Source of the DNA: Nemertoderma westbladi
Taxonomy: Eukaryota > Xenacoelomorpha > Nemertodermatida > Nemertodermatidae
Length of the DNA: 24,746 bases
Direction: 5' to 3'
Assembly (NCBI GenBank): GCA_032718475.1
Contig: JAUCBJ010001782.1
Coordinates: 1-24,746 of the forward strand
Shown one piece after another: positions 8,434 to 17,696 of this stretch. The position numbers were made by a program, and so were the translations under genes. The notes beneath the pieces were generated by a model. It was given only the letters and a program-made list of their open reading frames with translations, was not told the DNA's origin and made no database searches. Each line of letters opens with the position of its first letter. Within the stretch, counting starts at the first letter, position 1.

Positions 8434-8450
8434 TAGTAGTAGTATTACCC

Positions 8451-8752
8451 GGACTGTCCGATGTGGGAGTGGGCCAGTGGGGTGTTGCTTATTAACAATA
8501 AAACTTTACTGTTTGACTGTTGAATAAATAACAAAACACAGCGACCTATAAATATATGTTTAAATATGCCTAATAAATAATCTAATAATCCCCTACCAGT
8601 ACAGCAATACTGCAGTACTGGTAATATTATATTAACCTGTATTACCAGATTACACAGTATTAAATTAACTGAATGGCCCCCTAACCTGACTGGCCAAATA
8701 TTTATTGGATATTGAATGAAAATCAATTGAACGTTTATTTAATGCAATCACA
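8451..8752. promoter_or_regulatory. Upstream region of ZNF598
   Basis: About 300 bp between the LINE tail and the ZNF598 start; it must hold the 5' UTR and promoter unless there is a distant non-coding exon. No clear TATA box. A 9-bp-arm hairpin TACCAGTAC/GTACTGGTA lies at 8594-8623. AATAAA at 8497-8502 has no obvious gene to serve. Confidence 0.35.
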
Positions 8753-11700
8753 ATGGCCGAGGCGCCGGTGCTATGTGTTCTATGTTGTCGTCAAATATCG
8801 ATATTCTCCGTCGGCGAGTGCAACCACGCCGTCTGCCACAGGTGCGCTACTCGCATGCGCGTCCTATGCGACCAACGCTACTGCGCCGTTTGTCGCGCCT
8901 CTCTATGGCGTATCGTTTTCTCCCGCGAGGAAACCGAGTTCCAGACGTTCCTCGAGACTCACGACTCTCGCAGACTCAGTTGCAACAGACGATACAACAT
9001 ATTGTTTGAGGACGACGACTTAGAAGACTCCTTCTATAAACTCCTTGAGTCTCGATGTCGCATCTGTATCGACAGACCCCCAGAGAGATCGTTTAGAGAC
9101 CTACGCTGGCACATGAAACGCTCCCATTCTCTGCATTACTGTGATCTTTGCGTACGAAATCTCGTTATATTTCCTTTCGAACGTCGATTTTACTCCAAAT
9201 CGGAGTTATTGCACCACGAACGTCACGGCGACGTTGACGACTCTTCCTACCGACTCCATCCGCTCTGTAGGTTCTGTAACGAGCGCTCCTTCGACCAAGA
9301 GATTCTCTACAAACACCTGCGTCGGGACCATTTCTTCTGCCATCTCTGCGATGCAGACGGCACCGAGGACTTCTACAACGACTACGACCAACTGAACCGG
9401 CACTTCCGTTCATCCCACTACCTCTGCGACATCGGGGACTGCCAGACGGAGGAGTTCACCGCCGTGTTCCGGTTCGACATAGATCTGATCGCTCACGTGG
9501 CCGAACGCCACTCCGGGGGCAAATCCAAGCAGCAGCAACGGCAGGAGCGACAGCTGGACGTCGGGTTCGTGTACTCGCGGAGTCGGTTCACCAACCTGGA
9601 CGGTGGCGGGGCCCCGGCGTCCCGGTACCGACGTCGTTCCCCGTCGCACCGGGTCAGCCAGTCCTCGTTGTCAGACTCGGAGCTACAGCCCACCGAGTCC
9701 GCCGGTCGCTACGACAACGAGTTCCCCTCGTTGTTCGGCTCCTCCAGCGACGTTTCCGCGGTCCCAGAGCCGCCGCCTCGCGACGCCCGTCGCCCCCCAC
9801 AGACCCCCGGACTCAACGAGTTTGTGTTCTCGACGAGTCGGAATGAGAAACACGAGTCTGTCGCTCAGCGACCGGAGGTGGCGACGGCCGCGAGTCGGAT
9901 CGGAGGAGGGCAGTCGGTCCCCGTCGTCGAGGAGGAGTTTCCGGCCCTGCCGCCGGGGGTCGGGCGGCGGAGAGGGGTCAAACCGCAGTGGGTGGGCAAG
10001 TGGGGGCCGAGGGAGGGGGCGAAGGGACAGCAGGAGGGGGCGCTGAGACAGCAGGAGGGGGCGAAGGGACAACTGGGGCTGCAGAGGAAGGCGGAGGGTG
10101 CGAAGGTAAACCACACGGAGGTGCGCAAACAGAAGGACGTACCGGAAGTGACGTCATCGCCCCCTGAAGGACCTCGTTGGGTCGCCCCGCAACGCGAACG
10201 TCCCCCCAAACCGTCGCAGGAGCCATTCCCCTCGCTGCCCAGCGCGGTCCCAATCGCACCTGCGCCCGTGGGCGTTTGGGGAAAGAAGGAGCCCCCCGGG
10301 ATCCTCGTGGTGTCGCCTAGCGATCGACGGGCCAAAGAATTGTACGAGTCGGACGAACCCAAAGTGGTCCGGAAGAAGAAACACGCGACGTCCAAGTTCG
10401 AGAAAGGGGGAGGCAACTTTACGTTGCAGGAAGTCGCGGTGGGGATAGCAGAGGTGGAGGTGAGGAGTAAACGGTCGGGTGGGCGGGAGGATTCGGGTGG
10501 AGATGCAACGCTAGTCGACAGGGAGGGCAGCGGCAGTAAGGGGCAAAATACGTCGGGGAAGGGCAAAAGGAAAGGGGCAAAATGCGAGTCGGACGCTTCC
10601 CGGGCCCCTCCGTCCGGGGACGTCGCGTCCAACGGGGTCGTCCCGTCTGCTGTCGTTGTTCCGACGATGGACTCTGAGGGTCCGGTAGACTCCGGCCCGG
10701 TCGCGGGATACCCGAGCGGCGTGGAGAGTCGTCGAGAGTTCCCGGAGTTGGTTCCCAGTACCGCTAAGGGGCTTCCCCTCGGGGTGTTAGGTGTCACTGC
10801 TGCACCTAGCGGAGTGTTTGGTGTTACTACCCCAAATAGCGTCTTAGGTGTCACTGCCCCTAGTGAAGTGTTAGGTGTCACTGTATCTAGTGAAGTGTTA
10901 AGTGTCACTACACCAAATGGAGTTGACCTTGCCTCGCCCAGTCCGGATAACTTCTCCGAATTCAAGATTAATCTCGACTTTAACGAAGAGTTTCCCCGAC
11001 TGGCTCCGTGTTCTACAACCGGTTCGTTTACCCGGAACCCCTGTCCCGACGTCGATGTAGAATCTTTCGTACTTCCCACCGGGAACTGTCCCTCCAACAG
11101 TTACACCGACGGTGTACCGATGGCACCCCATCCGATTAGAGCTCCCCCCGGGTTCGCCAACCCGCCCCCGGGGTTCCATAACGCAGTAACCCGCACCCCG
11201 GTCGCTCCTCCGCCCGGGTTCCACCCGCTACCGAACGGATGCGGCCCAGGTGCACCCCCCATACTCTCGGGTGGCCTAGACCCAACCTCCATCCACTCGC
11301 TCCAACCCGACACCCACCCCGTACCAACCCATGCACGCGAACACCACCACCCTATTGTGCCTCAACCGTTAGACTCAAATATGAACGCCTCTATAAACTC
11401 TCACCCTAACGAACACAACGAGTTTATAAAACCCGAGAGGTTCCAACAACGAACCGACTCCATCAACAGAACAATCTCCAAGAAACTCCGCAACTTCCCG
11501 GGTAAAGAACAAAAGTTTATATCGGCCACTAAGAAGTTCCGCGACGGTATTATGTTAGCCCAAACTTATTTGGACGTCTGCAAGGACGCCTTCGGCGACC
11601 AGTTTAAGAATTTGTTTGCGGAATGGTTAGCGTTATGGCCGAATATCGGTAAACAAGTAACTCTTATGGAATGCCTCGGACCCAACGCGTCCAGACAGGG

Positions 11701-11791
11701 CGATTACAGTAATCTATCTCGGTGCTCATATTGTAAGCAGTGGCTGTTGAAGAAGGACTCCGCCATTCACTCAAGCAATCATTGCGATTAA
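8753..11791 (+). CDS. ZNF598: E3 ubiquitin ligase ZNF598 (Hel2 family), intact single ORF
   Basis: A 1012-aa homologue of ZNF598/Hel2, which senses collided ribosomes and ubiquitinates 40S proteins to start ribosome-associated quality control. The RING finger is at 8-47: C8, C11, C23, H25, C28, C31, C44, C47 (C3HC4). C2H2-like fingers follow: C102/C105/H120/H125, C130/C133/H154-158, C172/C175/H188/H193, C196/C199/H217/H222, C225/C230/H248/H253. The low-complexity middle carries five (E/P)FPxL motifs (323, 395, 491, 662, 746) and a VLGVT-type repeat (678-720). Three PPGF motifs (798-801, 805-808, 820-823) match the PPG-phi signature bound by GIGYF GYF domains. A conserved helical region (905-970) precedes a final finger (C991, C994, H1006, H1010). 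ATG context is strong (ACAATGG). No introns, unlike vertebrate orthologues. GC content is far above the flanks, especially 9.4-10.8 kb. Confidence 0.96.
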   Translation: MAEAPVLCVLCCRQISIFSVGECNHAVCHRCATRMRVLCDQRYCAVCRASLWRIVFSREETEFQTFLETHDSRRLSCNRRYNILFEDDDLEDSFYKLLESRCRICIDRPPERSFRDLRWHMKRSHSLHYCDLCVRNLVIFPFERRFYSKSELLHHERHGDVDDSSYRLHPLCRFCNERSFDQEILYKHLRRDHFFCHLCDADGTEDFYNDYDQLNRHFRSSHYLCDIGDCQTEEFTAVFRFDIDLIAHVAERHSGGKSKQQQRQERQLDVGFVYSRSRFTNLDGGGAPASRYRRRSPSHRVSQSSLSDSELQPTESAGRYDNEFPSLFGSSSDVSAVPEPPPRDARRPPQTPGLNEFVFSTSRNEKHESVAQRPEVATAASRIGGGQSVPVVEEEFPALPPGVGRRRGVKPQWVGKWGPREGAKGQQEGALRQQEGAKGQLGLQRKAEGAKVNHTEVRKQKDVPEVTSSPPEGPRWVAPQRERPPKPSQEPFPSLPSAVPIAPAPVGVWGKKEPPGILVVSPSDRRAKELYESDEPKVVRKKKHATSKFEKGGGNFTLQEVAVGIAEVEVRSKRSGGREDSGGDATLVDREGSGSKGQNTSGKGKRKGAKCESDASRAPPSGDVASNGVVPSAVVVPTMDSEGPVDSGPVAGYPSGVESRREFPELVPSTAKGLPLGVLGVTAAPSGVFGVTTPNSVLGVTAPSEVLGVTVSSEVLSVTTPNGVDLASPSPDNFSEFKINLDFNEEFPRLAPCSTTGSFTRNPCPDVDVESFVLPTGNCPSNSYTDGVPMAPHPIRAPPGFANPPPGFHNAVTRTPVAPPPGFHPLPNGCGPGAPPILSGGLDPTSIHSLQPDTHPVPTHAREHHHPIVPQPLDSNMNASINSHPNEHNEFIKPERFQQRTDSINRTISKKLRNFPGKEQKFISATKKFRDGIMLAQTYLDVCKDAFGDQFKNLFAEWLALWPNIGKQVTLMECLGPNASRQGDYSNLSRCSYCKQWLLKKDSAIHSSNHCD

Positions 11792-11990
11792 TCGGCCGTT
11801 CGATTTTATTTCTTATGGATTTAGTATTTTGGTGGATTAGTAGTTGTTAACTTCTGTTATTTATATGGAAGGCAATTCATTTGATTTAATTATTGTATCT
11901 CTATTTAACTTTAGCTAAAAGGCAAAGTGCTTCCTCTGTCTGCCTTGTTATCTATATTTGTAATTTTTTGGGTTTTTGAGTTGTAATTGA

Positions 11991-11996
11991 ATTAAA
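11991..11996 (+). terminator. Candidate ZNF598 poly(A) signal
   Basis: ATTAAA about 200 bp after the stop, followed by a moderately GT-containing stretch. It is the best hexamer before the minisatellite; I saw no AATAAA between the stop and 12160. Low specificity. Confidence 0.35.
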
Positions 11997-12159
11997 ATTA
12001 AGGGAACTAAGGATAATTTGTGATTTATCGACCGCTTTCAGATATTTAACCCTAATATAATGTTTATTACAGCGTCCCAAGAATTTCCAACAATCGAACC
12101 CCTCAGAATGAAAACAAGTTGTGCTCATTTATTTTAATGTCATCACCGCAATGCTCAAT

Positions 12160-12873
12160 CGCGGTCACCTTGCACAGGGCCTTTAGACTTTCTCGCGGCC
12201 ACCTTGCACAGGGCCTTTAGACTTTCTCGCGGCCACCTTGTACAGAGCCTTTAGACTTTCTCGCGGCCACCTTGCACAGGGCCTTTAGACTTTCTCGCGG
12301 CCACCTTGCTCGGGGCCTTTAGACTTTCTCGCGGCCACATTGCACAGGGCCTTTAGACTGTCTCGCGGCCACCTTGCACAGGGCCTTTAGACTTTCTCGC
12401 GGCCACCTTGCTCAGGGCCTTTGGACTTTCTCGCGGCCACCTTGCACAGGGCCTTTGGACTTTCTCGCGGCCACCTTGCACAGGGCCTTTAGACTTTCTA
12501 GCGGCCACCTTGCACAGGGCCTTTAGACTTTCTAGCGGCCACCTTGCACAGGGCCTTTAGACTTTCTCGCGGCCACCTTGCACAGGGCCTTTAGACTTTC
12601 TCGCGGCCACCTTGCACAGGGCCTTTAGACTTTCTCGCGCACACCTGGCACAGGGCCTTTAGACTTTCTCGCGGCCACCTTGCACAGGGCCTTTAGACTT
12701 TCTCGCGGCCACCTTGCACAGGGCCTTTAGACTTTCTCGCGGCCACCTTGCACAGGGCCTTTAGACTTTCTCGCGGCCACCTTGCACAGGGCCTTTAGAC
12801 TTTCTCGCGCACACCTTGCACAGGGCCTTTAGACTTTCTCGCGGCCACCTTGCACAGGGCCTTTAGACTTTCT
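12160..12873 (+). repeat. Minisatellite, 21 copies of a 34-bp unit
   Basis: The unit contains CGCGGCCACCTTGCACAGGG followed by CCTTTAGACTTTCT. 714 bp divide exactly into 21 units with no phase slip that I can find. Variants are point changes (TAGCGG, GCTCAGGG, GCTCGGGG, CACATTGC, CGCGCACACC, TTTGGAC, TACAGAG), some shared by neighbouring units, which indicates expansion by block duplication. 34 is not a multiple of three, so no long translated repeat is possible. The array starts about 370 bp after the ZNF598 stop. Confidence 0.98.
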
Positions 12874-12916
12874 TCATGGGTCAATTTTATCTTTGATAAA
12901 AGAGCAATAACCATTT

Positions 12917-12950
12917 GGTGGGGGTGGGGTGGAGGGGGGGGGGGGGTGAG
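12917..12950 (+). repeat. G-rich tract with 13-G run
   Basis: A purine tract of repeated G runs (GGTGGGGGTGGGGTGGA and then 13 G), followed by TGAGTAGTAGACAGAC. It has clear G-quadruplex potential. Its context (GGAGGGG, G run, TGAGT) is repeated in inversion at 16041-16076. Confidence 0.85.
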
Positions 12951-13057
12951 TAGTAGACAGACATCTTCAAAATAAAACTACAAGCTCAGGCTACTGTGCC
13001 TACCTCGCTACCTGTGCCGTTTGACCTGTCATATATTTTGTTTCTATGCTTTTTTTC

Positions 13058-13985
13058 TCAAGGGCACTTGTGATGTGATAAAAATTTTAAAAATTTCATA
13101 AAAATTTGTTTGCCGGAGTCTGGATCAAAATTTAATGGCGATTTAAAAACTGACAAACGAGATAGCGATATCACTATGCTTTTAATTCTCGAGTAATAGC
13201 TGATAGCTGTTTGTCTGCCTGCCAGTCGGTTTTGTCTGACAAAATTCAAGAAACACACGCACACACGTACAATTTTCGCTATAGGATTTTTCCTGTTTAG
13301 TGATCTCATTTCTAATGTCATTTTTTAATGTTTCATGTATTCTAGATTGTCTGTCATTCTATCTGCATGCATGTGTGTCTTTTGTATTTCTGTATGTCTG
13401 TTATGTCTGCATGTCAGTCAAAAATCATGAATGAAGTACACAACTGAAAATGTTTTTTATAGTGGGTTTCATGGTCTATGATTCCATTTCTGATGTCTGT
13501 TTTAACGTTTAAGGGATTCTTAGATGGTCTATCCGGCTGTCTGTCTGTGTGTTATATTTTGACGGACATGCCGACAGGTATACAGACCATCACAAAGCCA
13601 TTATATTTGAATAGTGACACCAGAAATGGAATCACCGACCAGGAAAACCCCTCTAACTAATAAAGTGTTAGCGAGGTCGTGTCCTTTCCTAACCTTCGTC
13701 TGACAGAGGGACAGATTGTCTAATAAACAGACGGACTGACAATCAGACAGTCTGAAATACTTCAAACGTTACAACTAACATTGGTAATGAAATCGCAGAC
13801 CAGGAAAACCCCCATAACCTAAATTTCAGTTCGGTAGTGCATTTCCTGAATTAATGACTGACAAACAGACAGATTGTCTGAAAAACAGACAGACTGACAG
13901 TCTGGAATTCATCAAACGTTAGACTTCGGAAATGCAATCACTACCCCGGAAAACCCCCATATCGAAAATTTAGTTAAAAAGTATT
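13058..13985. repeat. Strand-switching repeat cluster A
   Basis: Diverged copies of a ~120-170-bp unit with recognisable blocks: (T)GACATCGGAAATGAAATCA, then ACCAGGAAAACCCC, then CATAAC, and a CAGACAGAC-rich end. Copies read on minus at about 13062-13320 and 13440-13550, then on plus at about 13612-13760, 13780-13900 and 13917-13985. The strand switch falls near 13555-13610. Similarity is moderate and indels are common. ORFs here are incidental. Confidence 0.72.
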
Positions 13986-14760
13986 AATCCTTATTTTTTG
14001 AATATAATATAAAGAATAATCCCTCCATTTAACAAAAAATGGCGGGCAGGTTTGAAAACTTTAATTGCCATTATCTCAGAATTTTATTTTTCGTTTTTAT
14101 TTTTCACTCATGTTCCTGTTTCTCTGGAACCACTGGTCCAAATTGCATGACATTTTCACTATGTTCTTTTACTAATCCTTTATAGGTGGAACCACTGTTT
14201 AGAAATGTAAGTTAGAAATTGCAAAAGTAACATCACAATAAAACGGCAAAAATACTTGTTTTTTCAATTTTCGTAAATGACATTTTTCATTTTGAAAATT
14301 TCTGGTCACCAAATTGACTTTTTTTATTTTTATTTTTTGGTTCCACGTTTGAGACTTGCTAAATTAATTCCCCTAAAAATTTTAAGCCATTCTGTTCAAC
14401 CAATTCCTCAGAAGAGGTACCGCATATAAGCTTAATAGTCCAATGTATTGACATACACTTTCCCTGAATGCCTTTTTTCCGCATTGTTATATTTTCTCAT
14501 TTATAGCATTGGTAAACAACTAACACATTCCATGGAAATAAAAATTGCTTTATATCCCGCTGACCCCGTGATTTATAATTAACCTCACTTGCTGCTTGCC
14601 TAATTATTGCTGATCTGGCTCCCGATTTGCTATTTGCCTGAATAATAGCCTTTTTAAGGATCCCATATAATTTTGAGCCAGAAATTAATTCCACACAAAT
14701 AAATAATAACGTACTGATATTGTCATCCCGTTATGCACCCATTCAGTACCGGTATATAAC
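13986..14760. other. AT-rich segment between repeat clusters
   Basis: No gene seen. AT-rich with T-runs. The start (ATGGCGGGCAGGTTTGAAAA near 14040, then TTGCCATTATCTCAGAATTT) has the feel of transposon-derived sequence, but I can align it to nothing. GGAACCACTG occurs twice (about 14127 and 14188). Confidence 0.4.
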
Positions 14761-14767
14761 AAGTAGG

Positions 14768-14850
14768 GATGCGACAGAGCTCCGGCTCCGGAGCTCCGGG
14801 CAAAGTTCCGGCTCCGGGCAAATTAACCCGGAGCCAATCCGGAGCTTATG
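14768..14850. repeat. CCGGAGC/GCTCCGG-rich palindromic patch
   Basis: After TAGGGATGCGACAGA come GCTCCGG, CCGGAGC, CTCCGGGCAAA (twice), CCCGGAGCC and CCGGAGC, a GC-rich island of alternating direct and inverted hexamers in AT-rich DNA. Some hAT transposon termini begin TAGGGATG-like and carry GGCTCCGG subterminal repeats, so this may be one end of such an element. No matching second end was found in the window. Confidence 0.5.
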
Positions 14851-15345
14851 TTGTTTAAATTCGAATTAAAATAATAATTCTTTCTGATGTATGAATAATG
14901 TAAATATCTTAGTAATTAATATAATAACTCATTAAGTAATTTACAGCTTATTTTTTTAAGTATATTGTATATATTTCATTATTTGTGCAGAATGACATGC
15001 TAAGTCGACCCTATGACCACAATTTTGATAAATGCTCATGTTCAAAAATTATTAAAAAAAACAGATTTGTTGCCACATTTTTGACAGATTTTGGACATTT
15101 TTAACCAAAAATTTACACCTTTTGTTAAATATTTTAGCTACATTTAAAATTAAAAAAATTTAAATTCAAATTTAAAAGTTTTCATAGGGGGTGTTAAGCA
15201 ACACCCAGTCATCATTCATGCCAAATTTCACGCGAAGTCGTTCATTTTTAGAAAAGCCTTTGCTTTTAAAATTTGCATTCTTCATTAAAAAAACGCATTT
15301 AAAGTTTATCGTTAGTGTAATTTCTAATGTTAGAATGCACACAAC
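14851..15345. other. AT-rich segment, nothing recognised
   Basis: Very AT-rich with many A and T runs. CCAAATTTCACGCGAAG near 15220 resembles spacer found in some DNA transposons, but I cannot support a call. Confidence 0.4.
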
Positions 15346-15349
15346 CCAG

Positions 15350-16040
15350 CTGAAAATTTTGTTGTAAGGGTTTTCCGGGTCGTTGATTTAATTTCTGAAG
15401 TCAGTTTTCTCATTTGACTGCGTCATGTCTGTCTGAATTGCTGTCGGTCTGTCCGTCAAAAATATGACCTACAGCTGAACAGACAATGAGGATGACGTAA
15501 TTCATGAAAACTGACATCGGAAATAAAATCACCAACCATTAAAACCCAAATAACAATATTTGTAGCTAGTTGGTATGCTTTCCTATTATTGTGACACAGA
15601 CAGATAAACCGACAGACAGACATAAAGACATAGTAGGTTTAGTTAAAAGTTAAAACTGACGTCGGAAATGAAATAAAAAACCAGTATAACCCCATAACAA
15701 AACGTTTAGCTTGGCGGAATGCTTTCCTTAAATTTTGACATACAGACAGACCGACATAATAGACTTCTCTAAATATTAAATCTGACATTGGAATTGAAAT
15801 CAGCGACCAGGAAAACCACAACAAAAAAAGCTTTTGCTTTATGGTATGAGGTCTTTATATGTTGACAGACAGATTGTCGGACGATCAGACAGACATAAAT
15901 ACATAATCGTTTTCATTAAAAGTGAAAATTGACGTTTGGAATGAAATCAGCGACCATGAAAACCCCATAACAAAACTTTTAGCTAGAAGATAATTGCTTT
16001 TGTTATATTTTGACAGACAAACCGTCAGAAACACAATCCC
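15350..16040. repeat. Strand-switching repeat cluster B
   Basis: Same unit as cluster A. One copy reads on minus (about 15362-15470). Four follow on plus (about 15500-15625, 15645-15765, 15775-15900, 15915-16030), each passing from TGACRTYGGAAATGAAAT through RCCAGGAAAACCCCATAAC and a TTTAGCT..TGCTTT block to TTTTGACAGACAGAC. The plus-strand part is effectively a diverged ~135-bp tandem repeat. Confidence 0.75.
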
Positions 16041-16076
16041 AGACACTCACCCCCCCCCCCCCCTCCCCTCCTTAAC
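16041..16076 (-). repeat. C-rich tract, inverted partner of the 12.9-kb G tract
   Basis: ACTCAC followed by 14 C and CTCCCCTCC. On the minus strand this reads GGAGGGG, a G run and TGAGT, as at 12917-12955. The two tracts therefore face each other across about 3.1 kb containing both repeat clusters. Confidence 0.8.
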
Positions 16077-17500
16077 GATAAACTCTAGTCCACTGTATAT
16101 GCTCAACCATAACCTACTACATAAACCCAGCGAACGTAATTTAAATATTCGCATCTCTACATGTAACACAGCTAACATTTCGGTTTCTATGTAGCTAATT
16201 TGTTGCGCCTCAATAAACAAACTTTCAGTTTATAATCGTTAAAAGGGAATTAAAAATGACTCTAAAGAAAAGATATGCATTACTTGGCGATTATAGTTGG
16301 TTGTAATAATAGTAGATGAAGTTCCCCTTGCAGCATTATCTGTTAATCCATACTCGAGGCATACAAAGAGAGTTCGATTTCTGCTCATCGATATTAGTCT
16401 GAAACTGCTCCACTGACACCACCTGCACCCTTTTATCAGCAATCATGACTTATAAACAGACAGACGGAATTTAATCCATATAATACAATTATGAGCACCC
16501 AAGTACATCGGTAGACTCGGCTGCATTAATCTCTACCCCCACTATACTTTACATAGAAACTGTTTAATCCGTTTTGAGACAATCACATTGCATGTACGTC
16601 GTCATAAATAAACCCTTAATTTGCTCAACTGAATGCTAAGCTTCCATTCTAATAATTTCTGAAGGGTTTATGAGGTATAGTTAGTTGCAAACATAATATT
16701 AGACTATCATATATATTTTCACACATTTATTATCGCGTTTGCGAGGTTTGACCCAATATCCTATATGTCGCGCTATATCTTCTTATCTTTTATATAGAAA
16801 TAGAAGATATAGTGAAGACATAGCTGTCTGTGGTAGCCTAGTGTTGAATGTGCGGAACAATGATACTGTATTGGGATGGTAATGTCCCCAAAATATTTTG
16901 CAATTGGTGTGAGTGCGGGGGGGGGGGGAGTGGTGGTAGGGGCCCGTAAGTTGAGACTAAAGTGAATTCACCTTACACAGAAACAGTCTTACAACACCAC
17001 CCTAATAAATCAACCTCCTCCATAGTTATAATCTCAATTAAAAATGCTACAAAATTGTTATTATAATAAATGGTATACTAATGAGAATGACAATATATCA
17101 GGATACCTATACCTACTGTATGCTACCGGTATAGGTATAACGGATTGTAATCCTTTAGTGGGTGCGGCTTCTGCTACACATTGTCCCAGAACCTTAAAAA
17201 ATCCTGTCCTATCTAACCCCTAATTTAGAGATTGACCCCAAGTTAACTCAACATTATTGGTTTTGCCAAGTATGGTTACATCGATTATGGGCGATATAAC
17301 ATTGTCATTGTAACACATTGTGGGACCTTCGCGCATCACGATAGGCTATAAGAAAGGGTGTTAAACTGGTAGCAGACTGGATAAACTGCAGACAGATTAC
17401 CGTCCCCAGAATGATGAAGCATGGTTTATAGTGCATAGGCCCCCTAGCTCACAAGCTTTAACATGAACCGATCATAAGGGACTTAATAATAGAAGACAGG
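16077..17500. other. Intergenic spacer
   Basis: No gene supported. Contents: an 11-bp-arm hairpin CTATATCTTCT/AGAAGATATAG (16773-16812) and a 12-G run at 16917-16928 preceded by GAGTGC and followed by AGTGGTGGTAGGGG. The rest is AT-rich. Confidence 0.5.
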
Positions 17501-17696
17501 CGAACTGAAGAAGTCTGTCTGTATGTAAACTTCATTAATAGATCAGTCCTATAAAGTTTCAGTTTAAGAAAGTAGAACCTTCCCGTGATGTAATCTTTCA
17601 TAGAATAGATCGACAGGACAGATGGACAAGAGGTTGAGAAGTATATACCCGTATGCTAAGCTCGCTTACTTTCGTGGCTCGCCCCACATTTTATTA
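17500..17696 (+). repeat. Dispersed repeat, copy 2
   Basis: The CGTATGCTAAGCTCGC, TTACTTTCGTGGCTCGCCCC and ACATTTT blocks at 17650-17692 match 3716-3775 (inverted) and 21040-21097. Upstream, AAAGTTTCAGTTTAA and a degenerate GACAGGACAGATGGACA stretch recall the corresponding part of the 20.9-kb copy. Confidence 0.62.

Larger units (their letters stand above)
6773..8450 (+). mobile_element. Decayed, internally deleted non-LTR (LINE) retrotransposon
   Basis: From 5' to 3' the block holds an ORF1-like coding remnant, an APE-type endonuclease segment, and the last ~150 residues of a LINE ORF2, ending in a (TAG)n tail at about 8431-8445. Short tandem 3' tails of this kind are typical of several LINE clades. 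The reverse transcriptase is missing. The C-terminal wording (RLRFSGHCCR, HGKRSRGRP) matches the tail of LINE polyproteins common in cnidarian, echinoderm and other invertebrate genomes; the clade is left open. The 5' end is not defined. Confidence 0.85.

Noticed and set aside
9603-10046. 147-aa and similar alternate-frame ORFs over ZNF598
   Set aside because: Arg/Pro/Ser-rich shadows caused by GC-rich coding sequence; no family resemblance.
9865-11097. 410-aa open frame on the minus strand inside ZNF598
   Set aside because: It is antisense to a gene with full domain support. The low-complexity Ser/Thr/Pro-rich translation is what GC-rich codons of the plus strand produce in reverse.
12160-12873. 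CRISPR array or translated repeat protein
   Set aside because: Units are contiguous with no unique spacers, and 34 bp is not a multiple of three.
16917-16950. Third G tract as another boundary of the 12.9-16.1-kb composite
   Set aside because: Its flanks (GAGTGC before the run, AGTGG after) do not align with the other two tracts in either orientation.
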